The position numbers and the translations under genes are program-made. Below the pieces are notes generated by a model, which saw only the letters and a list, made by a program, of their open reading frames with translations, had not been told where the DNA came from and did not search any database. From a bacterium UBP2_UBA5202 (GTDB taxonomy: Bacteria; Edwardsbacteria; AC1; EtOH8): a stretch of DNA of 64,000 nucleotides. Shown in pieces: positions 8,009 to 18,001 of this stretch (position 1 is the first letter of the stretch; every line of letters starts with the position of its first letter). Location: the NCBI GenBank assembly GCA_002412795.1, contig DHVS01000026.1, forward strand, positions 159 to 64,158, read 5' to 3'.

Positions 8009-8698
8009 TTATAATTTTAATTTAAATGCTTTTTTTATTTTTTTAGGTTCGGCATTTGAATTACGATAGCGTGCTTCTACTTCGACTGTATATTTTCCCG
8101 CACAAGTTAAACTATCGAGTACTATTAAACCGCTATCCCCTACAGCCCAGGGAGACCAATTTTTAACAATATAACCTTTAATCGTTTTACATTTTGAGGG
8201 AGCATCGATTTTATACCGGCATTCTATGGAATCGGTGCTGGTTTCAATTTTAGCCGAATCGCTACATTTAAAAGTAAATAAAACGGGCTGTTTTATTACT
8301 TCCTTTTCAGGGCTTTGTTCGAATATTAGTTGTAGATTTTTAGTTAAGTACACTCTGATTAGAATTACGTTATTTTCAAAATACATTATATAATTCGGAC
8401 AAGTGTATGTATTAATACCAATTTCCGCAATATTACTACCTTTTGTTTTCGTTTGAATCGATTTTATACCGTACTTGTTTATTACATTCTCACCCCTTTC
8501 TGGCCAACCGAACGTGCCCTTTATTGTAATAAATAAGGTATTACCATATAACTTATCCATGCAATCTGTAGGTTGATCACATACTATTGCTATTCCAGCG
8601 CCCCCTTTAATAGGTTCGACTTTTATGTCGTCAATTATTGTTGCAGGGGAAATAGCATAACCAATGATTAAAAATGAAAAGAGAAATATCTTCCGCAT
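8009..8698 (-). CDS. AT-rich secreted hypothetical protein, possibly with AMIN-like domain
   Basis: A 229-residue protein with an N-terminal signal sequence (MRKIFLFSFLIIGYAISPA). Residues about 22-115 look beta-rich, with strand spacing reminiscent of AMIN domains that target envelope proteins; this is a weak resemblance, not a motif match. Four or more cysteines in the exported part suggest disulfides or metal binding. Codon use is strongly AT-rich compared with the GC-rich genes on either side, which suggests recent acquisition. No function can be given. Confidence 0.65.
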   Translation of the reverse strand: MRKIFLFSFLIIGYAISPATIIDDIKVEPIKGGAGIAIVCDQPTDCMDKLYGNTLFITIKGTFGWPERGENVINKYGIKSIQTKTKGSNIAEIGINTYTCPNYIMYFENNVILIRVYLTKNLQLIFEQSPEKEVIKQPVLFTFKCSDSAKIETSTDSIECRYKIDAPSKCKTIKGYIVKNWSPWAVGDSGLIVLDSLTCAGKYTVEVEARYRNSNAEPKKIKKAFKLKL

Positions 8699-8734
8699 TT
8701 TACCTTTCCTTGACCATAGAGTGAATTTAAATGA

Positions 8735-9907
8735 TTACTCCACCACCATGATGGCGCACTTCAAATACTGGGTCTCCCGGCAGGCCAGCAGAACGGGATG
8801 GTCCTTGGACTGGTGCCGGAACTCCAGCAGTTTCAGGGTCCGGTTGGCGTCCCGGGCCGCGTCCACCAGCATCACCTTGAACTGCTCGTCATCCACGTGG
8901 TAGGAGCAGGAACAGGAAAGCAGGATCCCGCCGGGGGACAGCAGTTTCATGGCCCTTAAGTTTATCTCCTTGTAGCCCTTTAAGGCGGACTCGATGGATT
9001 TCTTGTTCTTGGCGAAGGCCGGCGGGTCCAGGATCACCACCTCGTATTTTTCCCCGCTCTCCACCCGCTCCTTTAAGGTGTGCAGCACATCGGCCGACTC
9101 GAACTGGCAGCTGCCTGATAGACTGTTGAGCCCGGCGCTTTTGATGGCCTGCTCTATCGCCCGGTCCGAGATATCCAGCCCCAGGACGGATTTGGCCCCG
9201 GCGGCCGCGGCGTTAAGGGCAAAGCCCCCGGTGTGGCAGAAGCAGTCCAGCACGCTCTTGCCCTTCACATACTGGCGCAGGGCCAGCCGGTTGTCGCGCT
9301 GGTCGTAGAACCACCCGGTCTTTTGGCCGTGCTTGATGTTGACGGCGAATTTCAGCCCGTTCTCCTCTATCACCACCTCCTGCTTCAAGGCCCCCAGCAG
9401 AACGCTTTCGGTCTCCCTTAATCCTTCCAGCACCCGGGAGTAGCTGTCGCTCCGCTCGTAGATGCAGGCCGGGTGCAGCACTTCGGTCAGGGCTTCGATT
9501 ATGAGATTGCGCCGGATGTCCATTCCCAGCGACATGATCTCCATCACCAGCTGGTCGCCGTAGCGGTCGACCAGCAGGCCGGGCAGGCCGTCGGACTCGC
9601 CGTAAAGCAGGCGGTAGTCGGAGCTTCCGGGATACAGAGATTGGCGGAGCCGGGCGGCGGCCGAGATCTTGGTGACCAGCAATTCCCGGTCCAGCTCCTG
9701 GGCGCCCCGGGAATACAGCCGGACGGCGATCAACGATTTGGGGTTGTAGAACCCCGAACCCACCACGTAGCCGCGGCTGTCGTAGACCTGGGCGGTCTGC
9801 CCCGGCGTCAGGTTGTCCGGCAGTTTGTCTATCTCATTGGAGAACACCCAGGGATGCCCGGATTTGATCCGCCGTTCCTGGTTCTTGCGTAAAGTGATCT
9901 TTTGCAT
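8735..9907 (-). CDS. rlmI: class I rRNA large-subunit methyltransferase, RlmI-like
   Basis: An N-terminal PUA-like RNA-binding domain (HPWVFSNEIDKLP) is followed by an EEHxxG-like beta-barrel and a C-terminal SAM-binding Rossmann fold with CFCHTGGFALNAAAAGA and the DPPAF catalytic motif. RlmI makes m5C1962 in 23S rRNA in E. coli; homologues vary in site. An upstream ATG at 9964 would add 19 residues (MNCSNVRAWQAMSLNQKEE) with no family character. I chose the ATG at 9907 (MQKITLRKNQERRIKSGHPW), giving 390 residues, the common family length. Confidence 0.9.
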   Translation of the reverse strand: MQKITLRKNQERRIKSGHPWVFSNEIDKLPDNLTPGQTAQVYDSRGYVVGSGFYNPKSLIAVRLYSRGAQELDRELLVTKISAAARLRQSLYPGSSDYRLLYGESDGLPGLLVDRYGDQLVMEIMSLGMDIRRNLIIEALTEVLHPACIYERSDSYSRVLEGLRETESVLLGALKQEVVIEENGLKFAVNIKHGQKTGWFYDQRDNRLALRQYVKGKSVLDCFCHTGGFALNAAAAGAKSVLGLDISDRAIEQAIKSAGLNSLSGSCQFESADVLHTLKERVESGEKYEVVILDPPAFAKNKKSIESALKGYKEINLRAMKLLSPGGILLSCSCSYHVDDEQFKVMLVDAARDANRTLKLLEFRHQSKDHPVLLACRETQYLKCAIMVVE

Positions 9908-10046
9908 TTCTTCTTTCTGGTTGAGGGACATGGCTTGCCATGCCCGTACGTTGGAGCAATTCACGTGTCCGACGTAGCCGCTAACGGCGGCGTAGTAGGA
10001 TGAATTGCCCTTACTTATAGGGAGCGGACTGCCGCCTGCCCTTACT

Positions 10047-10910
10047 TTATTTGCGCTGGGGCGGTTCTACATGAATGGTCAGGCTGACCTCGGGCAGCTC
10101 CTGGCCCAGTTCCTGCTCCAGGTGGTCGGTCAGGTTATGGGATTCCTCCACCGTTTTTTCGCCCAGCACTGAGAGATGCAGTTCGGCAAAGACCCGGCTG
10201 CCGCTTCGCCTGGTTTTGATGTCATGGAAGTCTACGAACAGCTGGTCGTGCCGCTTCAGGACCTCGATGATCCGGGCCTCCTCCTCCGGGCAGGACTGGT
10301 CCATCAGCCCGGTGGAAGATTTTTTTACCAGTCCAATGGCCATTTTGATCAGCAGGCCGGACACGGCCAGGGCCAGGACCGAATCCAAAAAGTGCCAGCC
10401 GGTAAGCTTGGCCAAAAACAGTCCGGCCGCCACCGCCAACGATGACAGCACATCGGACAGCAGGTGTTTGGAATCCCCCTCCAGGGCCAGGGACCCGAAC
10501 TTGCGGGCGGTCCGCAGCAACAGCCAAGAAAGCAGGCCGTTCAGGGAGGTGGCGGCCAGGGAGATGAAAAGCGCAATATTGACGTTGGTCAGCGCCGCCG
10601 GCCTTATCAGCCGGCCCACCGCTTTTTCGGCTATCATCACCGAGGCCACCAGGATCAGTATCCCCTCGGTCAGGCTGGAGATGTTCTCCACTTTCTGGTG
10701 TCCGTAATTGTGGGTGCGGTCGGCCGGTTCCTGGGAAAGGTAGACGGCGTAGATCATCAGCCCCGAGGCCAACAGATTTACTATGGATTCCAGCGCATCG
10801 GAAAGCAGGGCCACCGAGCCCGAGAGATAATAGGCCGCCAGCTTCAGCCCGAAGATTGCCAGGCCGCCGGTCAGTGCCATCCAGGCCACGGCCTTTTTGG
10901 TGATGCTCAT
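10047..10910 (-). CDS. cation diffusion facilitator (CDF) family metal transporter
   Basis: A 287-residue CDF/FieF-type exporter. About six membrane helices fill residues 10-200, with acidic sites such as LLSDALESIVN and GDSKHLLSDVLSS where the family binds Zn2+, Fe2+ or Cd2+. A cytoplasmic ferredoxin-like C-terminal domain follows (FVDFHDIKTRRSGSRVFAEL, then HNLTDHLEQ). It lies 28 bp downstream of typA on the same strand. The metal cannot be read from the sequence. Confidence 0.92.
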   Translation of the reverse strand: MSITKKAVAWMALTGGLAIFGLKLAAYYLSGSVALLSDALESIVNLLASGLMIYAVYLSQEPADRTHNYGHQKVENISSLTEGILILVASVMIAEKAVGRLIRPAALTNVNIALFISLAATSLNGLLSWLLLRTARKFGSLALEGDSKHLLSDVLSSLAVAAGLFLAKLTGWHFLDSVLALAVSGLLIKMAIGLVKKSSTGLMDQSCPEEEARIIEVLKRHDQLFVDFHDIKTRRSGSRVFAELHLSVLGEKTVEESHNLTDHLEQELGQELPEVSLTIHVEPPQRK

Positions 10911-10938
10911 AAAAACTCTTTCATGAGTTTACAGAGAA

Positions 10939-12792
10939 TTATTCCTCGTTTTCGGCTCCGGGTTTCACCCGCCGCGACCTTCTGCGGTCAATGTCCGCCA
11001 GGATCTTCTTGCGCAGCCGGATGGCCACGGGGGTCACCTCCACCAGCTCGTCGTCGGCGATGAACTCCAGCGCCTCCTCCAGGGTCATGATCTTGGGCGG
11101 GGTCAGCCGGATGGCATCCTCCGAACCGGAGGACCGCTGGTTGCCCAGTTTTTTGGCCTTGGTCAGGTTAACCACCAGATCGTTCTCCTTGGGCCGTTCG
11201 CCCACTATCATTCCCTCGTAGACCCTGTCGCCCGGCCCCACGAACATCAGGCCCCGCTCCTGGATGCCATCCAGCGAATAGGAGGCGGCCACCCCGGTCT
11301 CCATGGCCACCAGCACCCCGTTCTGAACGGTGCTGATCTCGCCCTTGTAGGGCTGGTAGCTTTCGAAATTGTGATGCATGATACCGGTGCCCCGGGTGTC
11401 GGTCAGGAACTGGCCCCGGAATCCTATCAACCCCCGGGCCGGGATGATGAATTCCAGCCGGGTGCGGCCCTTGCCGTCGGCCTTCATGTTCTGCATCTCG
11501 GCCTTGCGCCCGCCCAGCCTCTCCATCACCGGGCCCACGTAGGCGTCGTCCACGTCTATCACCAGGTATTCAAAGGGCTCGCACAGCTTGCCCTCGATCT
11601 CCCGCATGATCACCTCGGGCCGGGAGACCGCCAGTTCGTAGCCCTCCCGCCGCATGGTCTCGATCAGGATGGAGAGGTGCAGCTCGCCCCGGCCCGAGAC
11701 CTTAAGGGAATCCGGGCTTCCGGTCTCGTCAACTTTGAGGCCGACATTGGACTTCAGTTCCTTGAACAGCCGGTCCCTCAGCTGGCGGGAAGTCACATAC
11801 TGTCCCTCCTGCCCGGCGAAGGGGCTGGTGTTGACCGAGAACAGCATGGCGATGGTGGGCAGGTCGATGTCCACATAGGGCAGGGCCTCGGGCTTCTCGG
11901 GGTCGGTGATGGTCTCGCCGATGTCCACGTCCTCGAAGCCCGACATGGCCACGATGTCGCCGGAGCCGGCCTCCTCAATCTCGATCCGCTTCAGGCCCTC
12001 AAAACCGTAGAGCTTGGTGATTTTGCCGGTCTCGATGCTGCCGTCGCGCCTGATCCGGGAAACCTTCCCCGTCACCTTGATGGAGCCGTGCAGGATGCGG
12101 CCGATGGCCATCCGGCCCACGTAGTCATTGTAGTCGATTGAGGTCACCAGCATCTGGAAGGGCTCGCCGGGGTTGCCCTGGGGCTCCGGTACCTTGTCCA
12201 CTATGGTGTCCAAAAGCGGCAGGATGTTCTGCTGGGGATGCTGCAGATCGTTGGTGGCGGTGCCGTTCTTGCCCGAGGAATAGACCACCGGGAAATCCAG
12301 CTGCTCGTCGGTGGCGTCCAGCGAGACGAACAGATCGAAGATCTGGTCCAGCGCCCAGTGGGGCCGGGCCTCGGTCCGGTCCACCTTGTTGATCACCACT
12401 ATGGGCTTTAGGTGGAGCTTCAGCGATTTTGAAAGCACAAACCGGGTCTGGGGCATGGGGCCGTCCACCGCATCCACCAGCAGCAGCACTCCGTCCACCA
12501 TGGAAAGCACCCGCTCCACCTCGGAGCCGAAGTCGGCGTGGCCCGGCGTGTCCACGATGTTGATCTTGTAGCCCCGGTAATGAATGGAGGCGTTCTTGGA
12601 GAAGATGGTGATCCCCCGCTCCCGTTCCAGAGGGTTGGAGTCCATCACCAGTTCCGGCACTTCTTCGTTGTCGCGGAATGTGCCGCTCTGCCGGAGCAGG
12701 GCGTCCACCAGGGTGGTCTTGCCGTGGTCCACGTGGGCGATGATGGCTATGTTCCGGATCATTTTGTCGTTGTTGTTTGACATGGGTTCCAA
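10939..12792 (-). CDS. typA: GTP-binding protein TypA/BipA
   Basis: A 617-residue translational GTPase of normal BipA length. G motifs are clear: [15 protein letters not shown] (P-loop), [11 protein letters not shown] (switch I), [16 protein letters not shown] (G3) and VVINKVDR (G4). EF-G-like domains II, III and V follow, with the BipA-specific C-terminal domain. The protein acts at the ribosome in 50S assembly and stress adaptation. It is followed by the CDF gene. Confidence 0.97.
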   Translation of the reverse strand: MEPMSNNNDKMIRNIAIIAHVDHGKTTLVDALLRQSGTFRDNEEVPELVMDSNPLERERGITIFSKNASIHYRGYKINIVDTPGHADFGSEVERVLSMVDGVLLLVDAVDGPMPQTRFVLSKSLKLHLKPIVVINKVDRTEARPHWALDQIFDLFVSLDATDEQLDFPVVYSSGKNGTATNDLQHPQQNILPLLDTIVDKVPEPQGNPGEPFQMLVTSIDYNDYVGRMAIGRILHGSIKVTGKVSRIRRDGSIETGKITKLYGFEGLKRIEIEEAGSGDIVAMSGFEDVDIGETITDPEKPEALPYVDIDLPTIAMLFSVNTSPFAGQEGQYVTSRQLRDRLFKELKSNVGLKVDETGSPDSLKVSGRGELHLSILIETMRREGYELAVSRPEVIMREIEGKLCEPFEYLVIDVDDAYVGPVMERLGGRKAEMQNMKADGKGRTRLEFIIPARGLIGFRGQFLTDTRGTGIMHHNFESYQPYKGEISTVQNGVLVAMETGVAASYSLDGIQERGLMFVGPGDRVYEGMIVGERPKENDLVVNLTKAKKLGNQRSSGSEDAIRLTPPKIMTLEEALEFIADDELVEVTPVAIRLRKKILADIDRRRSRRVKPGAENEE

Positions 12793-12868
12793 TTACATTT
12801 ATATTAAGGTTTTTTGTTACGAAGTGGTGTTTTTATTATCTGCAATTCATTTATGTATGAAACAATCT

Positions 12869-13429
12869 CTAGTCCGACATCCATACTTCCTTAAATGCCT
12901 TGTTTGTTTCATCCCAATAGTAAAATGCATTTGCGCTTTCACATTTATACCAGTTTATTGAACTATTATTTAAACTGATTGTGTCAGGGTCATCGGACTC
13001 AAAATATTTTTTGCCATGTGCTGTCTCATATTTACCTGGAGGTACACTCTCTATCCCCTCATAAAAACCATATTTAATGAATGATAGTTTACTCTCACTA
13101 CGAAGTGTTCGCACTTCATATCTATTTTTGTTGGAGATTAGAACAAAGACATTAGAACCTTTGTTGTCTTTTCTTAAAAGAAAAAACGCATAATCTATGA
13201 GCCCATCTCCATTATAATCTCCGCTTGTCCAATAAGGAGCTATCTTTTTATCCCTTTCGCATTCTAGCCAATAACCCTTGATATCTTTTTTGTTGGGCAA
13301 GCGATATTCTTTTAAAAGCTGCTTAGCCCATTTCTTTACGATCTGGGGATATGTTAGTACGCTTTCTTTGGCATTAACCTCGAAACACAGGGTTGCAATA
13401 AAAAGCAATATGATGATGATCTTTTTCAT
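12869..13429 (-). CDS. AT-rich secreted hypothetical protein with a DxNxDGxxD-type loop
   Basis: A 186-residue protein with a signal peptide (MKKIIIILLFIATLCFEVNA). The motif SGDYNGDGLIDYAFFLL resembles the calcium-binding loops of FG-GAP/VCBS or dockerin-like repeats and suggests a Ca2+ site. The rest is not recognised. It begins 2 bp after the stop of the HEAT-repeat gene, so it may be cotranscribed, yet its codon use is much more AT-rich than that gene. Confidence 0.65.
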   Translation of the reverse strand: MKKIIIILLFIATLCFEVNAKESVLTYPQIVKKWAKQLLKEYRLPNKKDIKGYWLECERDKKIAPYWTSGDYNGDGLIDYAFFLLRKDNKGSNVFVLISNKNRYEVRTLRSESKLSFIKYGFYEGIESVPPGKYETAHGKKYFESDDPDTISLNNSSINWYKCESANAFYYWDETNKAFKEVWMSD

Positions 13430-13431
13430 TG

Positions 13432-14532
13432 TTAATTTCCCTTCCCCGGCTCCCCGGTTATCTTGTACATCCCGCCCTCTTTCTTCTCTATCTTAAATCC
13501 CTGTTTCAGCAAGGCGTCGCAGGCAGCCAGGCGCACGTAATCGTCCTCGTCATCCAGGGCCTTCTTCAGGGACTTCACCGCCTTCTTGTCGTTCCATCCG
13601 TCCAGGCCACGGGCGGCGCAGGCCCGGATCTCGAAATCATCGTCCTTCAGCGATTTCAGCAGGTGCTTGAAAACCTGTTCCTGGCGGATGGGGGCGATGA
13701 CCTTCAGGAGATTGATCTTAACTATCCGGGCCTTGGATCTTTTGTGAACCATCAGGCTGTCTATATGCAGGGCCAGGGAGTCCGGGGAATAGTTCTGCAG
13801 ATTCTGGAAGGCCAGCGAGGAAAGGTTGGAGTCTCCCAATATTTTGATCAGGACCGGCTCAGCCGGATAATAGACCGTTCCCAAAAGTTCCGACAATGCG
13901 CTTTCCCGGATCCCTGCCGGCTCCTGTTGCAGCAGGGCCGCCCATTTGGCTGGGCGCTGTTTTGGCTTGGTTTTTTTGGCATCACTGTATCCGGCGATGG
14001 CCTTGGCATAAGCAGGCAGGGTGGTATCGGACAGGACCACCGCCCCCTGTTTCCCGCCGAAAAGGCTGTAACAGCTTTTGGGGCTGATCTTGTTCTTGGA
14101 TAGATAGCTGGGGGACGCCGTGCCTGGCGACAAGAAGAACAACGCCTTTTGGCCATCGGATAGAATCCGCTTGGCGCTCTTGTACTCGTCGGTCTGCAGG
14201 ATGTAAATGGCCCTGTCTCTGGCCTTGGGATTTAACGGGCCTTTTAGGGCCTGTTCCCATTCTACCTGGTAAAGGTAATCGCTGGTGATCACGCTGTCCC
14301 GGGACTTGGCGTTGACCTTGGCCGCTATCGGCTGGATCTCTTTGACTGTGCCGTAAACGATGACCCGGGCCCGGTCGATTTTCTCGCCCAGCAGGTACTC
14401 CTGGTTCAGCGCGGCATCGACGGAGGAAAATAGCCAGAAGAAAATCGTTGCGATAAGTATAATTTGGTATTTGGGATTCGGCATTTTAATATTTGATATT
14501 TGCATTTTGCATTCTTGCTCTGAGTCCGCCAC
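13432..14532 (-). CDS. secreted HEAT-repeat protein
   Basis: A hydrophobic export segment (about residues 20-40, IILIATIFFWLFSSVDA) precedes a beta-rich N-terminal part (40-170). HEAT-like helical repeats follow from about 200 to 350, for example DDFEIRACAARGLDGWNDKKAVKSL and DDYVRLAACDALLKQG. HEAT solenoids bind proteins; the partner is unknown. The true start is uncertain: ATGs at 14532 and 14484 both precede the export signal, and the DNA between them looks like non-coding repeat. It ends 2 bp before the AT-rich hypothetical gene. Confidence 0.75.
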   Translation of the reverse strand: MADSEQECKMQISNIKMPNPKYQIILIATIFFWLFSSVDAALNQEYLLGEKIDRARVIVYGTVKEIQPIAAKVNAKSRDSVITSDYLYQVEWEQALKGPLNPKARDRAIYILQTDEYKSAKRILSDGQKALFFLSPGTASPSYLSKNKISPKSCYSLFGGKQGAVVLSDTTLPAYAKAIAGYSDAKKTKPKQRPAKWAALLQQEPAGIRESALSELLGTVYYPAEPVLIKILGDSNLSSLAFQNLQNYSPDSLALHIDSLMVHKRSKARIVKINLLKVIAPIRQEQVFKHLLKSLKDDDFEIRACAARGLDGWNDKKAVKSLKKALDDEDDYVRLAACDALLKQGFKIEKKEGGMYKITGEPGKGN

Positions 14533-14577
14533 ATTGGATTGAATGGATTCCTCTTAACATTTGTTTTCTGCTTTTTA

Positions 14578-14596
14578 CCCTGAGCTTGTCGAAGGG
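14578..14596. repeat. REP-like palindrome
   Basis: CCCTGAGCTTGTCGAAGGG forms an imperfect palindrome between two genes. It belongs to the ctgag..cgaag family also seen at 424-483 and 57881-57940. Confidence 0.5.
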
Positions 14597-14613
14597 TTGA
14601 TTTTTTATTTGTA

Positions 14614-15843
14614 TCATTCGTACCGTATCGCCTCTATCGGCTCCAGCCGCGAAGCCTTCCAAGCCGGGTACAATGCCGCCAGGAAAGTTATCAGTATGGT
14701 GGAAACCGAGACCAGGACAAAGTCCCCGGCCTGCATCTGCACCGGCAGTTTGTTGATGAAATAAACGTCGGCCGGAAGGTTCACGAACTGGTATCTTGCC
14801 AAAAGCAGGCACAGCGCATACCCCAGCCCCATGCCCAGGACAGTGCCGATCCCGCCCACCAGCAGCCCCTGGAACATGAAGATCTTCATGATGCTTTTGG
14901 AGGTGGCTCCCATGGATTTGAGGATCCCGATCTCCCGGGTCTTCTCGATCACCGTCATGATCAGGCTGCTGATTATGTTCAGGGCCGCCACGATGATGAT
15001 CAGGGCCAGGATCAGGAACATGGCAGTTTTCTCTAGCTTCAGGGCCGAGAACAGGCTCCAGTTCAGGTGGATCCAGTCGTTGAAACGGTATTGGGGACCC
15101 AGCAGTGCGGTGATCTTCTTGCCGGCCTCCGGGGCCTGATAGATGTCCTTGATCCTGACCTCGATCCCGGTGACCGCCGGTCCCATCTCCAGAAAACTCT
15201 GGGCCTGGTCCAGCCCGATGTACCCCAGGGTGGAGTTGTACTCGTACATCCCGGCGTCAAAGATGCCGGTCAAGATGAAGCGCCTGGTCTTGGGGATCAG
15301 CCCGAAGGGCGTGGCCTTCATGGACTGGGACGATGTTACTGTCAGGGTGTCGCCCAGATAGGCCCCCAGCCGGTCGGCCAGGTCCAGCCCCAGGATGATC
15401 CCCGGCAGTCCGGTGGACATGGTGTCAAACTTCAGTTCCCCGGCCACCATATTCCGGGAAATGTCGGTGACCCCGTGCTCCAGCTCCGGGTCCACCCCCC
15501 GCAGCACCAGCCCGTCCACCTTGTCCTTCTTGGCCACCATGCACTTGGTGTAGATGAAGGGAGAACTGCTTATCACATCTGGCAGGGCGTTGATCTTCGG
15601 CACCAGTTCCCGGTATCCGATGATGGGCTGGTTCTGGTATTTCAGCACTATCACATGGGCAGTGGTGCCCAGGATCTTGTTGCGCAGTTCGGTCTGGGCC
15701 CCGTTCATCACCGAAAGCACCGTCAGCAGGGCGGCCACGCCCACCGTCACCCCGGCGAACGACAACACGCTCATCACCGAGATGAACCCGGTCCGCCGTT
15801 TGGCCTTGAAATATCTTTTGGCTATGAAAAGTTCGTAGGACAT
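14614..15843 (-). CDS. LolC/LolE-family lipoprotein-releasing ABC permease
   Basis: A 409-residue permease with the MacB/FtsX layout: one N-terminal helix (about 22-45, near SVLSFAGVTVGVAALLTVLS), a large periplasmic domain (46-265) and three C-terminal helices in the FtsX domain. The junction TREIGILKSMGATSKSIMKIFMFQGLLVG is diagnostic. LolCDE extracts lipoproteins from the inner membrane for transfer to LolA. The ATPase LolD is not adjacent; the gene lies 64 bp downstream of lysS, an order seen in other bacteria. Confidence 0.9.
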   Translation of the reverse strand: MSYELFIAKRYFKAKRRTGFISVMSVLSFAGVTVGVAALLTVLSVMNGAQTELRNKILGTTAHVIVLKYQNQPIIGYRELVPKINALPDVISSSPFIYTKCMVAKKDKVDGLVLRGVDPELEHGVTDISRNMVAGELKFDTMSTGLPGIILGLDLADRLGAYLGDTLTVTSSQSMKATPFGLIPKTRRFILTGIFDAGMYEYNSTLGYIGLDQAQSFLEMGPAVTGIEVRIKDIYQAPEAGKKITALLGPQYRFNDWIHLNWSLFSALKLEKTAMFLILALIIIVAALNIISSLIMTVIEKTREIGILKSMGATSKSIMKIFMFQGLLVGGIGTVLGMGLGYALCLLLARYQFVNLPADVYFINKLPVQMQAGDFVLVSVSTILITFLAALYPAWKASRLEPIEAIRYE

Positions 15844-15907
15844 TTATCAATTCACAATTTTCAATTTACAATTTGGAAATTCCGAATCGTAAATCGTAAA
15901 TAGTTGG

Positions 15908-17380
15908 TTATTCAGGTTTCATGGTCGGGAAGAACACCACCTCGCGCACCGTCTCCGAGTTGCTGACGATGGCAAAGAACCGGTCTATCCCCACCCCGAA
16001 CCCGCCGCAGGGCGGCATGCCGTGCTCCAGGGCCTCCAAGAAGTCGGCGTCGTACATCTGGGCCTCAGCGTCGCCCTTTTCCCTAAGCTTGGCCTGCTCT
16101 TCGAACCGTGATCTTTGATCCAGCGGGTCGTTGAGCTCGGAGAAGGCGTTGCCGATCTCGGCCCCGGCGAAGATGGGCTGGAAGCGCTGGGTGTAATTTG
16201 GCCGGTCGGCATGTTTCTTGGCCAAAGGCGAGATGTCCAGCGGATGGTCTATCAGAAAGCAGGGCTGGACCAGGCCGGGCCGGATCATCTTCTTGTAGAG
16301 CTGGTCTATCAGCCGGCCCCGGCCCAGCTTGGGATCGGGCTTGATGCCGTGTTTTTCCAGTTCTGGTTTCAAAGATTCGGCGGTGGGAAATTTGTCCAGG
16401 TCTATCCCGGCCTTGTCTATCAGCAGCTGACGGTAGTCGTAGCGGGGCCAGGGACGGTTGAAATTCAGGATCTGGTCCTGGTACTTTATCTCCATCGTTC
16501 CGAAGGTCTCTTTTATGATGTGGCAGTACATCTCCTCGGTGAAGTCCATCAGCGTCTGGTAATCCACGTAAGCCCAATAAAATTCCATTAAGGTGAACTC
16601 CTGCAGGTGCTGGGTGCTCATCCCCTCGTTGCGGAACACCCGCCCGATCTCGTAGACCTTCTCGTATCCGCCCACGATCAGGCGCTTCAGGTGCAGTTCC
16701 AGTGAGATCCGCAGGAAAAGGTCCAGGTCCAAAGTATTGTGATGGGTGACGAACGGCTGGGCGTCGGCCCCGCCGGGAACCAGCTCCATCACCGGGGTCT
16801 CCACCTCCATGAAGCCCTTGGAATCAAGAAAATCGCGAAGGGATCTGACAAACTTGGTCCTTTTGACGAACAGCTCCTTGACCTCGGGGTTGGCGATCAG
16901 GTCCAGGTAGCGTTTGCGGAACCGGGTGTCCACGTTCTGCAGGCCGTGGTATTTTTCCGGCAGGGGTAGCAGCGACTTGGAGAGCAGGGTCAGCTTCTGG
17001 GCCTGGACGGTGAACTCGCCCGTGTGGGTCTTGAACACCGGGCCCTGGACGCCCACGAAATCGCCGATGTCATACAGCTTGAAGGCCTGGTAGGCCTCGG
17101 GCCCCACTATGTCCAGCTTGGCGTAGCACTGGATCTTTCCGCTGGGATCGGACAGCTGGAAGAACGAGGCCTTGCCGTGCCCCCGCACCGCGGTGATCCG
17201 CCCGGCGATGTCCACCATTTCCTGGGAAACGATGAATTGCTCGGCGTCCTTTAGTATCTGGACGGCGGTATGAGTGGCCTGGTATTTGGCGGGATAGGGG
17301 TTGATCCCCAGTTTGCGGAGTTCTTCCAGCTTGTGAAGCCGCTCGGCCCGCTCCGGCACCTGTTCAAAATGTTCGGACAT
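15908..17380 (-). CDS. lysS: lysyl-tRNA synthetase, class II
   Basis: A 490-residue class II LysRS. The N-terminal OB-fold anticodon-binding domain covers about 50-140 (GRITAVRGHGKASFFQLSD). The catalytic core shows motif 1 (FLDSKGFMEVETPVM), motif 2 (VFRNEGMSTQHLQEFTLMEFY) and motif 3 (PPCGGFGVGIDRF). It charges tRNA-Lys. The length is normal. Confidence 0.97.
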   Translation of the reverse strand: MSEHFEQVPERAERLHKLEELRKLGINPYPAKYQATHTAVQILKDAEQFIVSQEMVDIAGRITAVRGHGKASFFQLSDPSGKIQCYAKLDIVGPEAYQAFKLYDIGDFVGVQGPVFKTHTGEFTVQAQKLTLLSKSLLPLPEKYHGLQNVDTRFRKRYLDLIANPEVKELFVKRTKFVRSLRDFLDSKGFMEVETPVMELVPGGADAQPFVTHHNTLDLDLFLRISLELHLKRLIVGGYEKVYEIGRVFRNEGMSTQHLQEFTLMEFYWAYVDYQTLMDFTEEMYCHIIKETFGTMEIKYQDQILNFNRPWPRYDYRQLLIDKAGIDLDKFPTAESLKPELEKHGIKPDPKLGRGRLIDQLYKKMIRPGLVQPCFLIDHPLDISPLAKKHADRPNYTQRFQPIFAGAEIGNAFSELNDPLDQRSRFEEQAKLREKGDAEAQMYDADFLEALEHGMPPCGGFGVGIDRFFAIVSNSETVREVVFFPTMKPE

Positions 17381-17417
17381 GTATGTTTTCCTTTTATGAT
17401 TGCTTTTGGGTGTCTTT

Positions 17418-17762
17418 TTACTTGATCAACTCTATCCTGATCCCCAATGCCCCGTACTTTTCTTCCTGTTCCCGGGTATATGTCTTATAAGTGTTTTCCA
17501 ACATCCATTCCATAGTTTTCCCGCTGCAGCCCAATTGGTGAAAAGGAACATTCTGGTAAAGACTTTTAAAATCCTTGTAATGCAGCAGCTCCAGCACCAT
17601 TACCTTCAAAATTTCCCTGCCTTCCGGCAGTTTGTGGAAAATTATCGTATCACCGCTCTTTACCTTTTGCCGTTTTTCGTCATTCAAACGAATCTCTATG
17701 ACTTTACTGCCAGACTTCAGCGTCTCAAAAGGCTCTGGCAGCAGATGCATTTGATGTTCCAT
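17418..17762 (-). CDS. ASCH-domain protein
   Basis: A 114-residue protein starting MEHQMHLLPEPFETLKSG. It has the ASCH/PUA-like signature (SKVIEIRLNDEKRQKVKSGDTIIFHK), a fold tied to RNA binding or nucleoside amidohydrolase activity. The frame stays open to 17945, but that extension is read from the dispersed element at 17818-17939, so I use the internal ATG at 17762. It ends 37 bp before lysS and may be cotranscribed with it. Confidence 0.8.
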   Translation of the reverse strand: MEHQMHLLPEPFETLKSGSKVIEIRLNDEKRQKVKSGDTIIFHKLPEGREILKVMVLELLHYKDFKSLYQNVPFHQLGCSGKTMEWMLENTYKTYTREQEEKYGALGIRIELIK

Positions 17763-17817
17763 TGAAAACCACCTTGCTGAGTTTAACGATTGCTTCTGGC
17801 TGCGCGGTCCTTGTTTT

Positions 17818-17939
17818 GACCTAACCCCTGCCCACTTTCGTTTGCATAAATAATTTGCTTTACTCAGTGCAGGCTCTTCCCCGCAAGGGAAGGGATCATT
17901 GTTCCCCCTCCTCATGGGAGGGGGATATAGGGGGCGGTC
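17818..17939. repeat. dispersed GACC...GGTC element, copy 1
   Basis: Begins gacctaacccct and ends agggggcggtc, forming imperfect terminal inverted repeats. It contains the internal palindromes cttccccgcaaggg-aag and ccccctcctcatgggaggggg. A homologous copy lies at 33828-33960. It looks like a non-autonomous MITE- or REP-type element. Confidence 0.65.
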
Positions 17940-18001
17940 CAACAAAAAACACCGGACTTAAACTTATGTTCGGTGTCTTTCAGCCTACCTTTCACTATAC
18001 C

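Noticed and set aside
17763..17945. N-terminal extension of the ASCH-domain protein
   Set aside because: It is translated from the dispersed element at 17818-17939 and shows no conserved domain.
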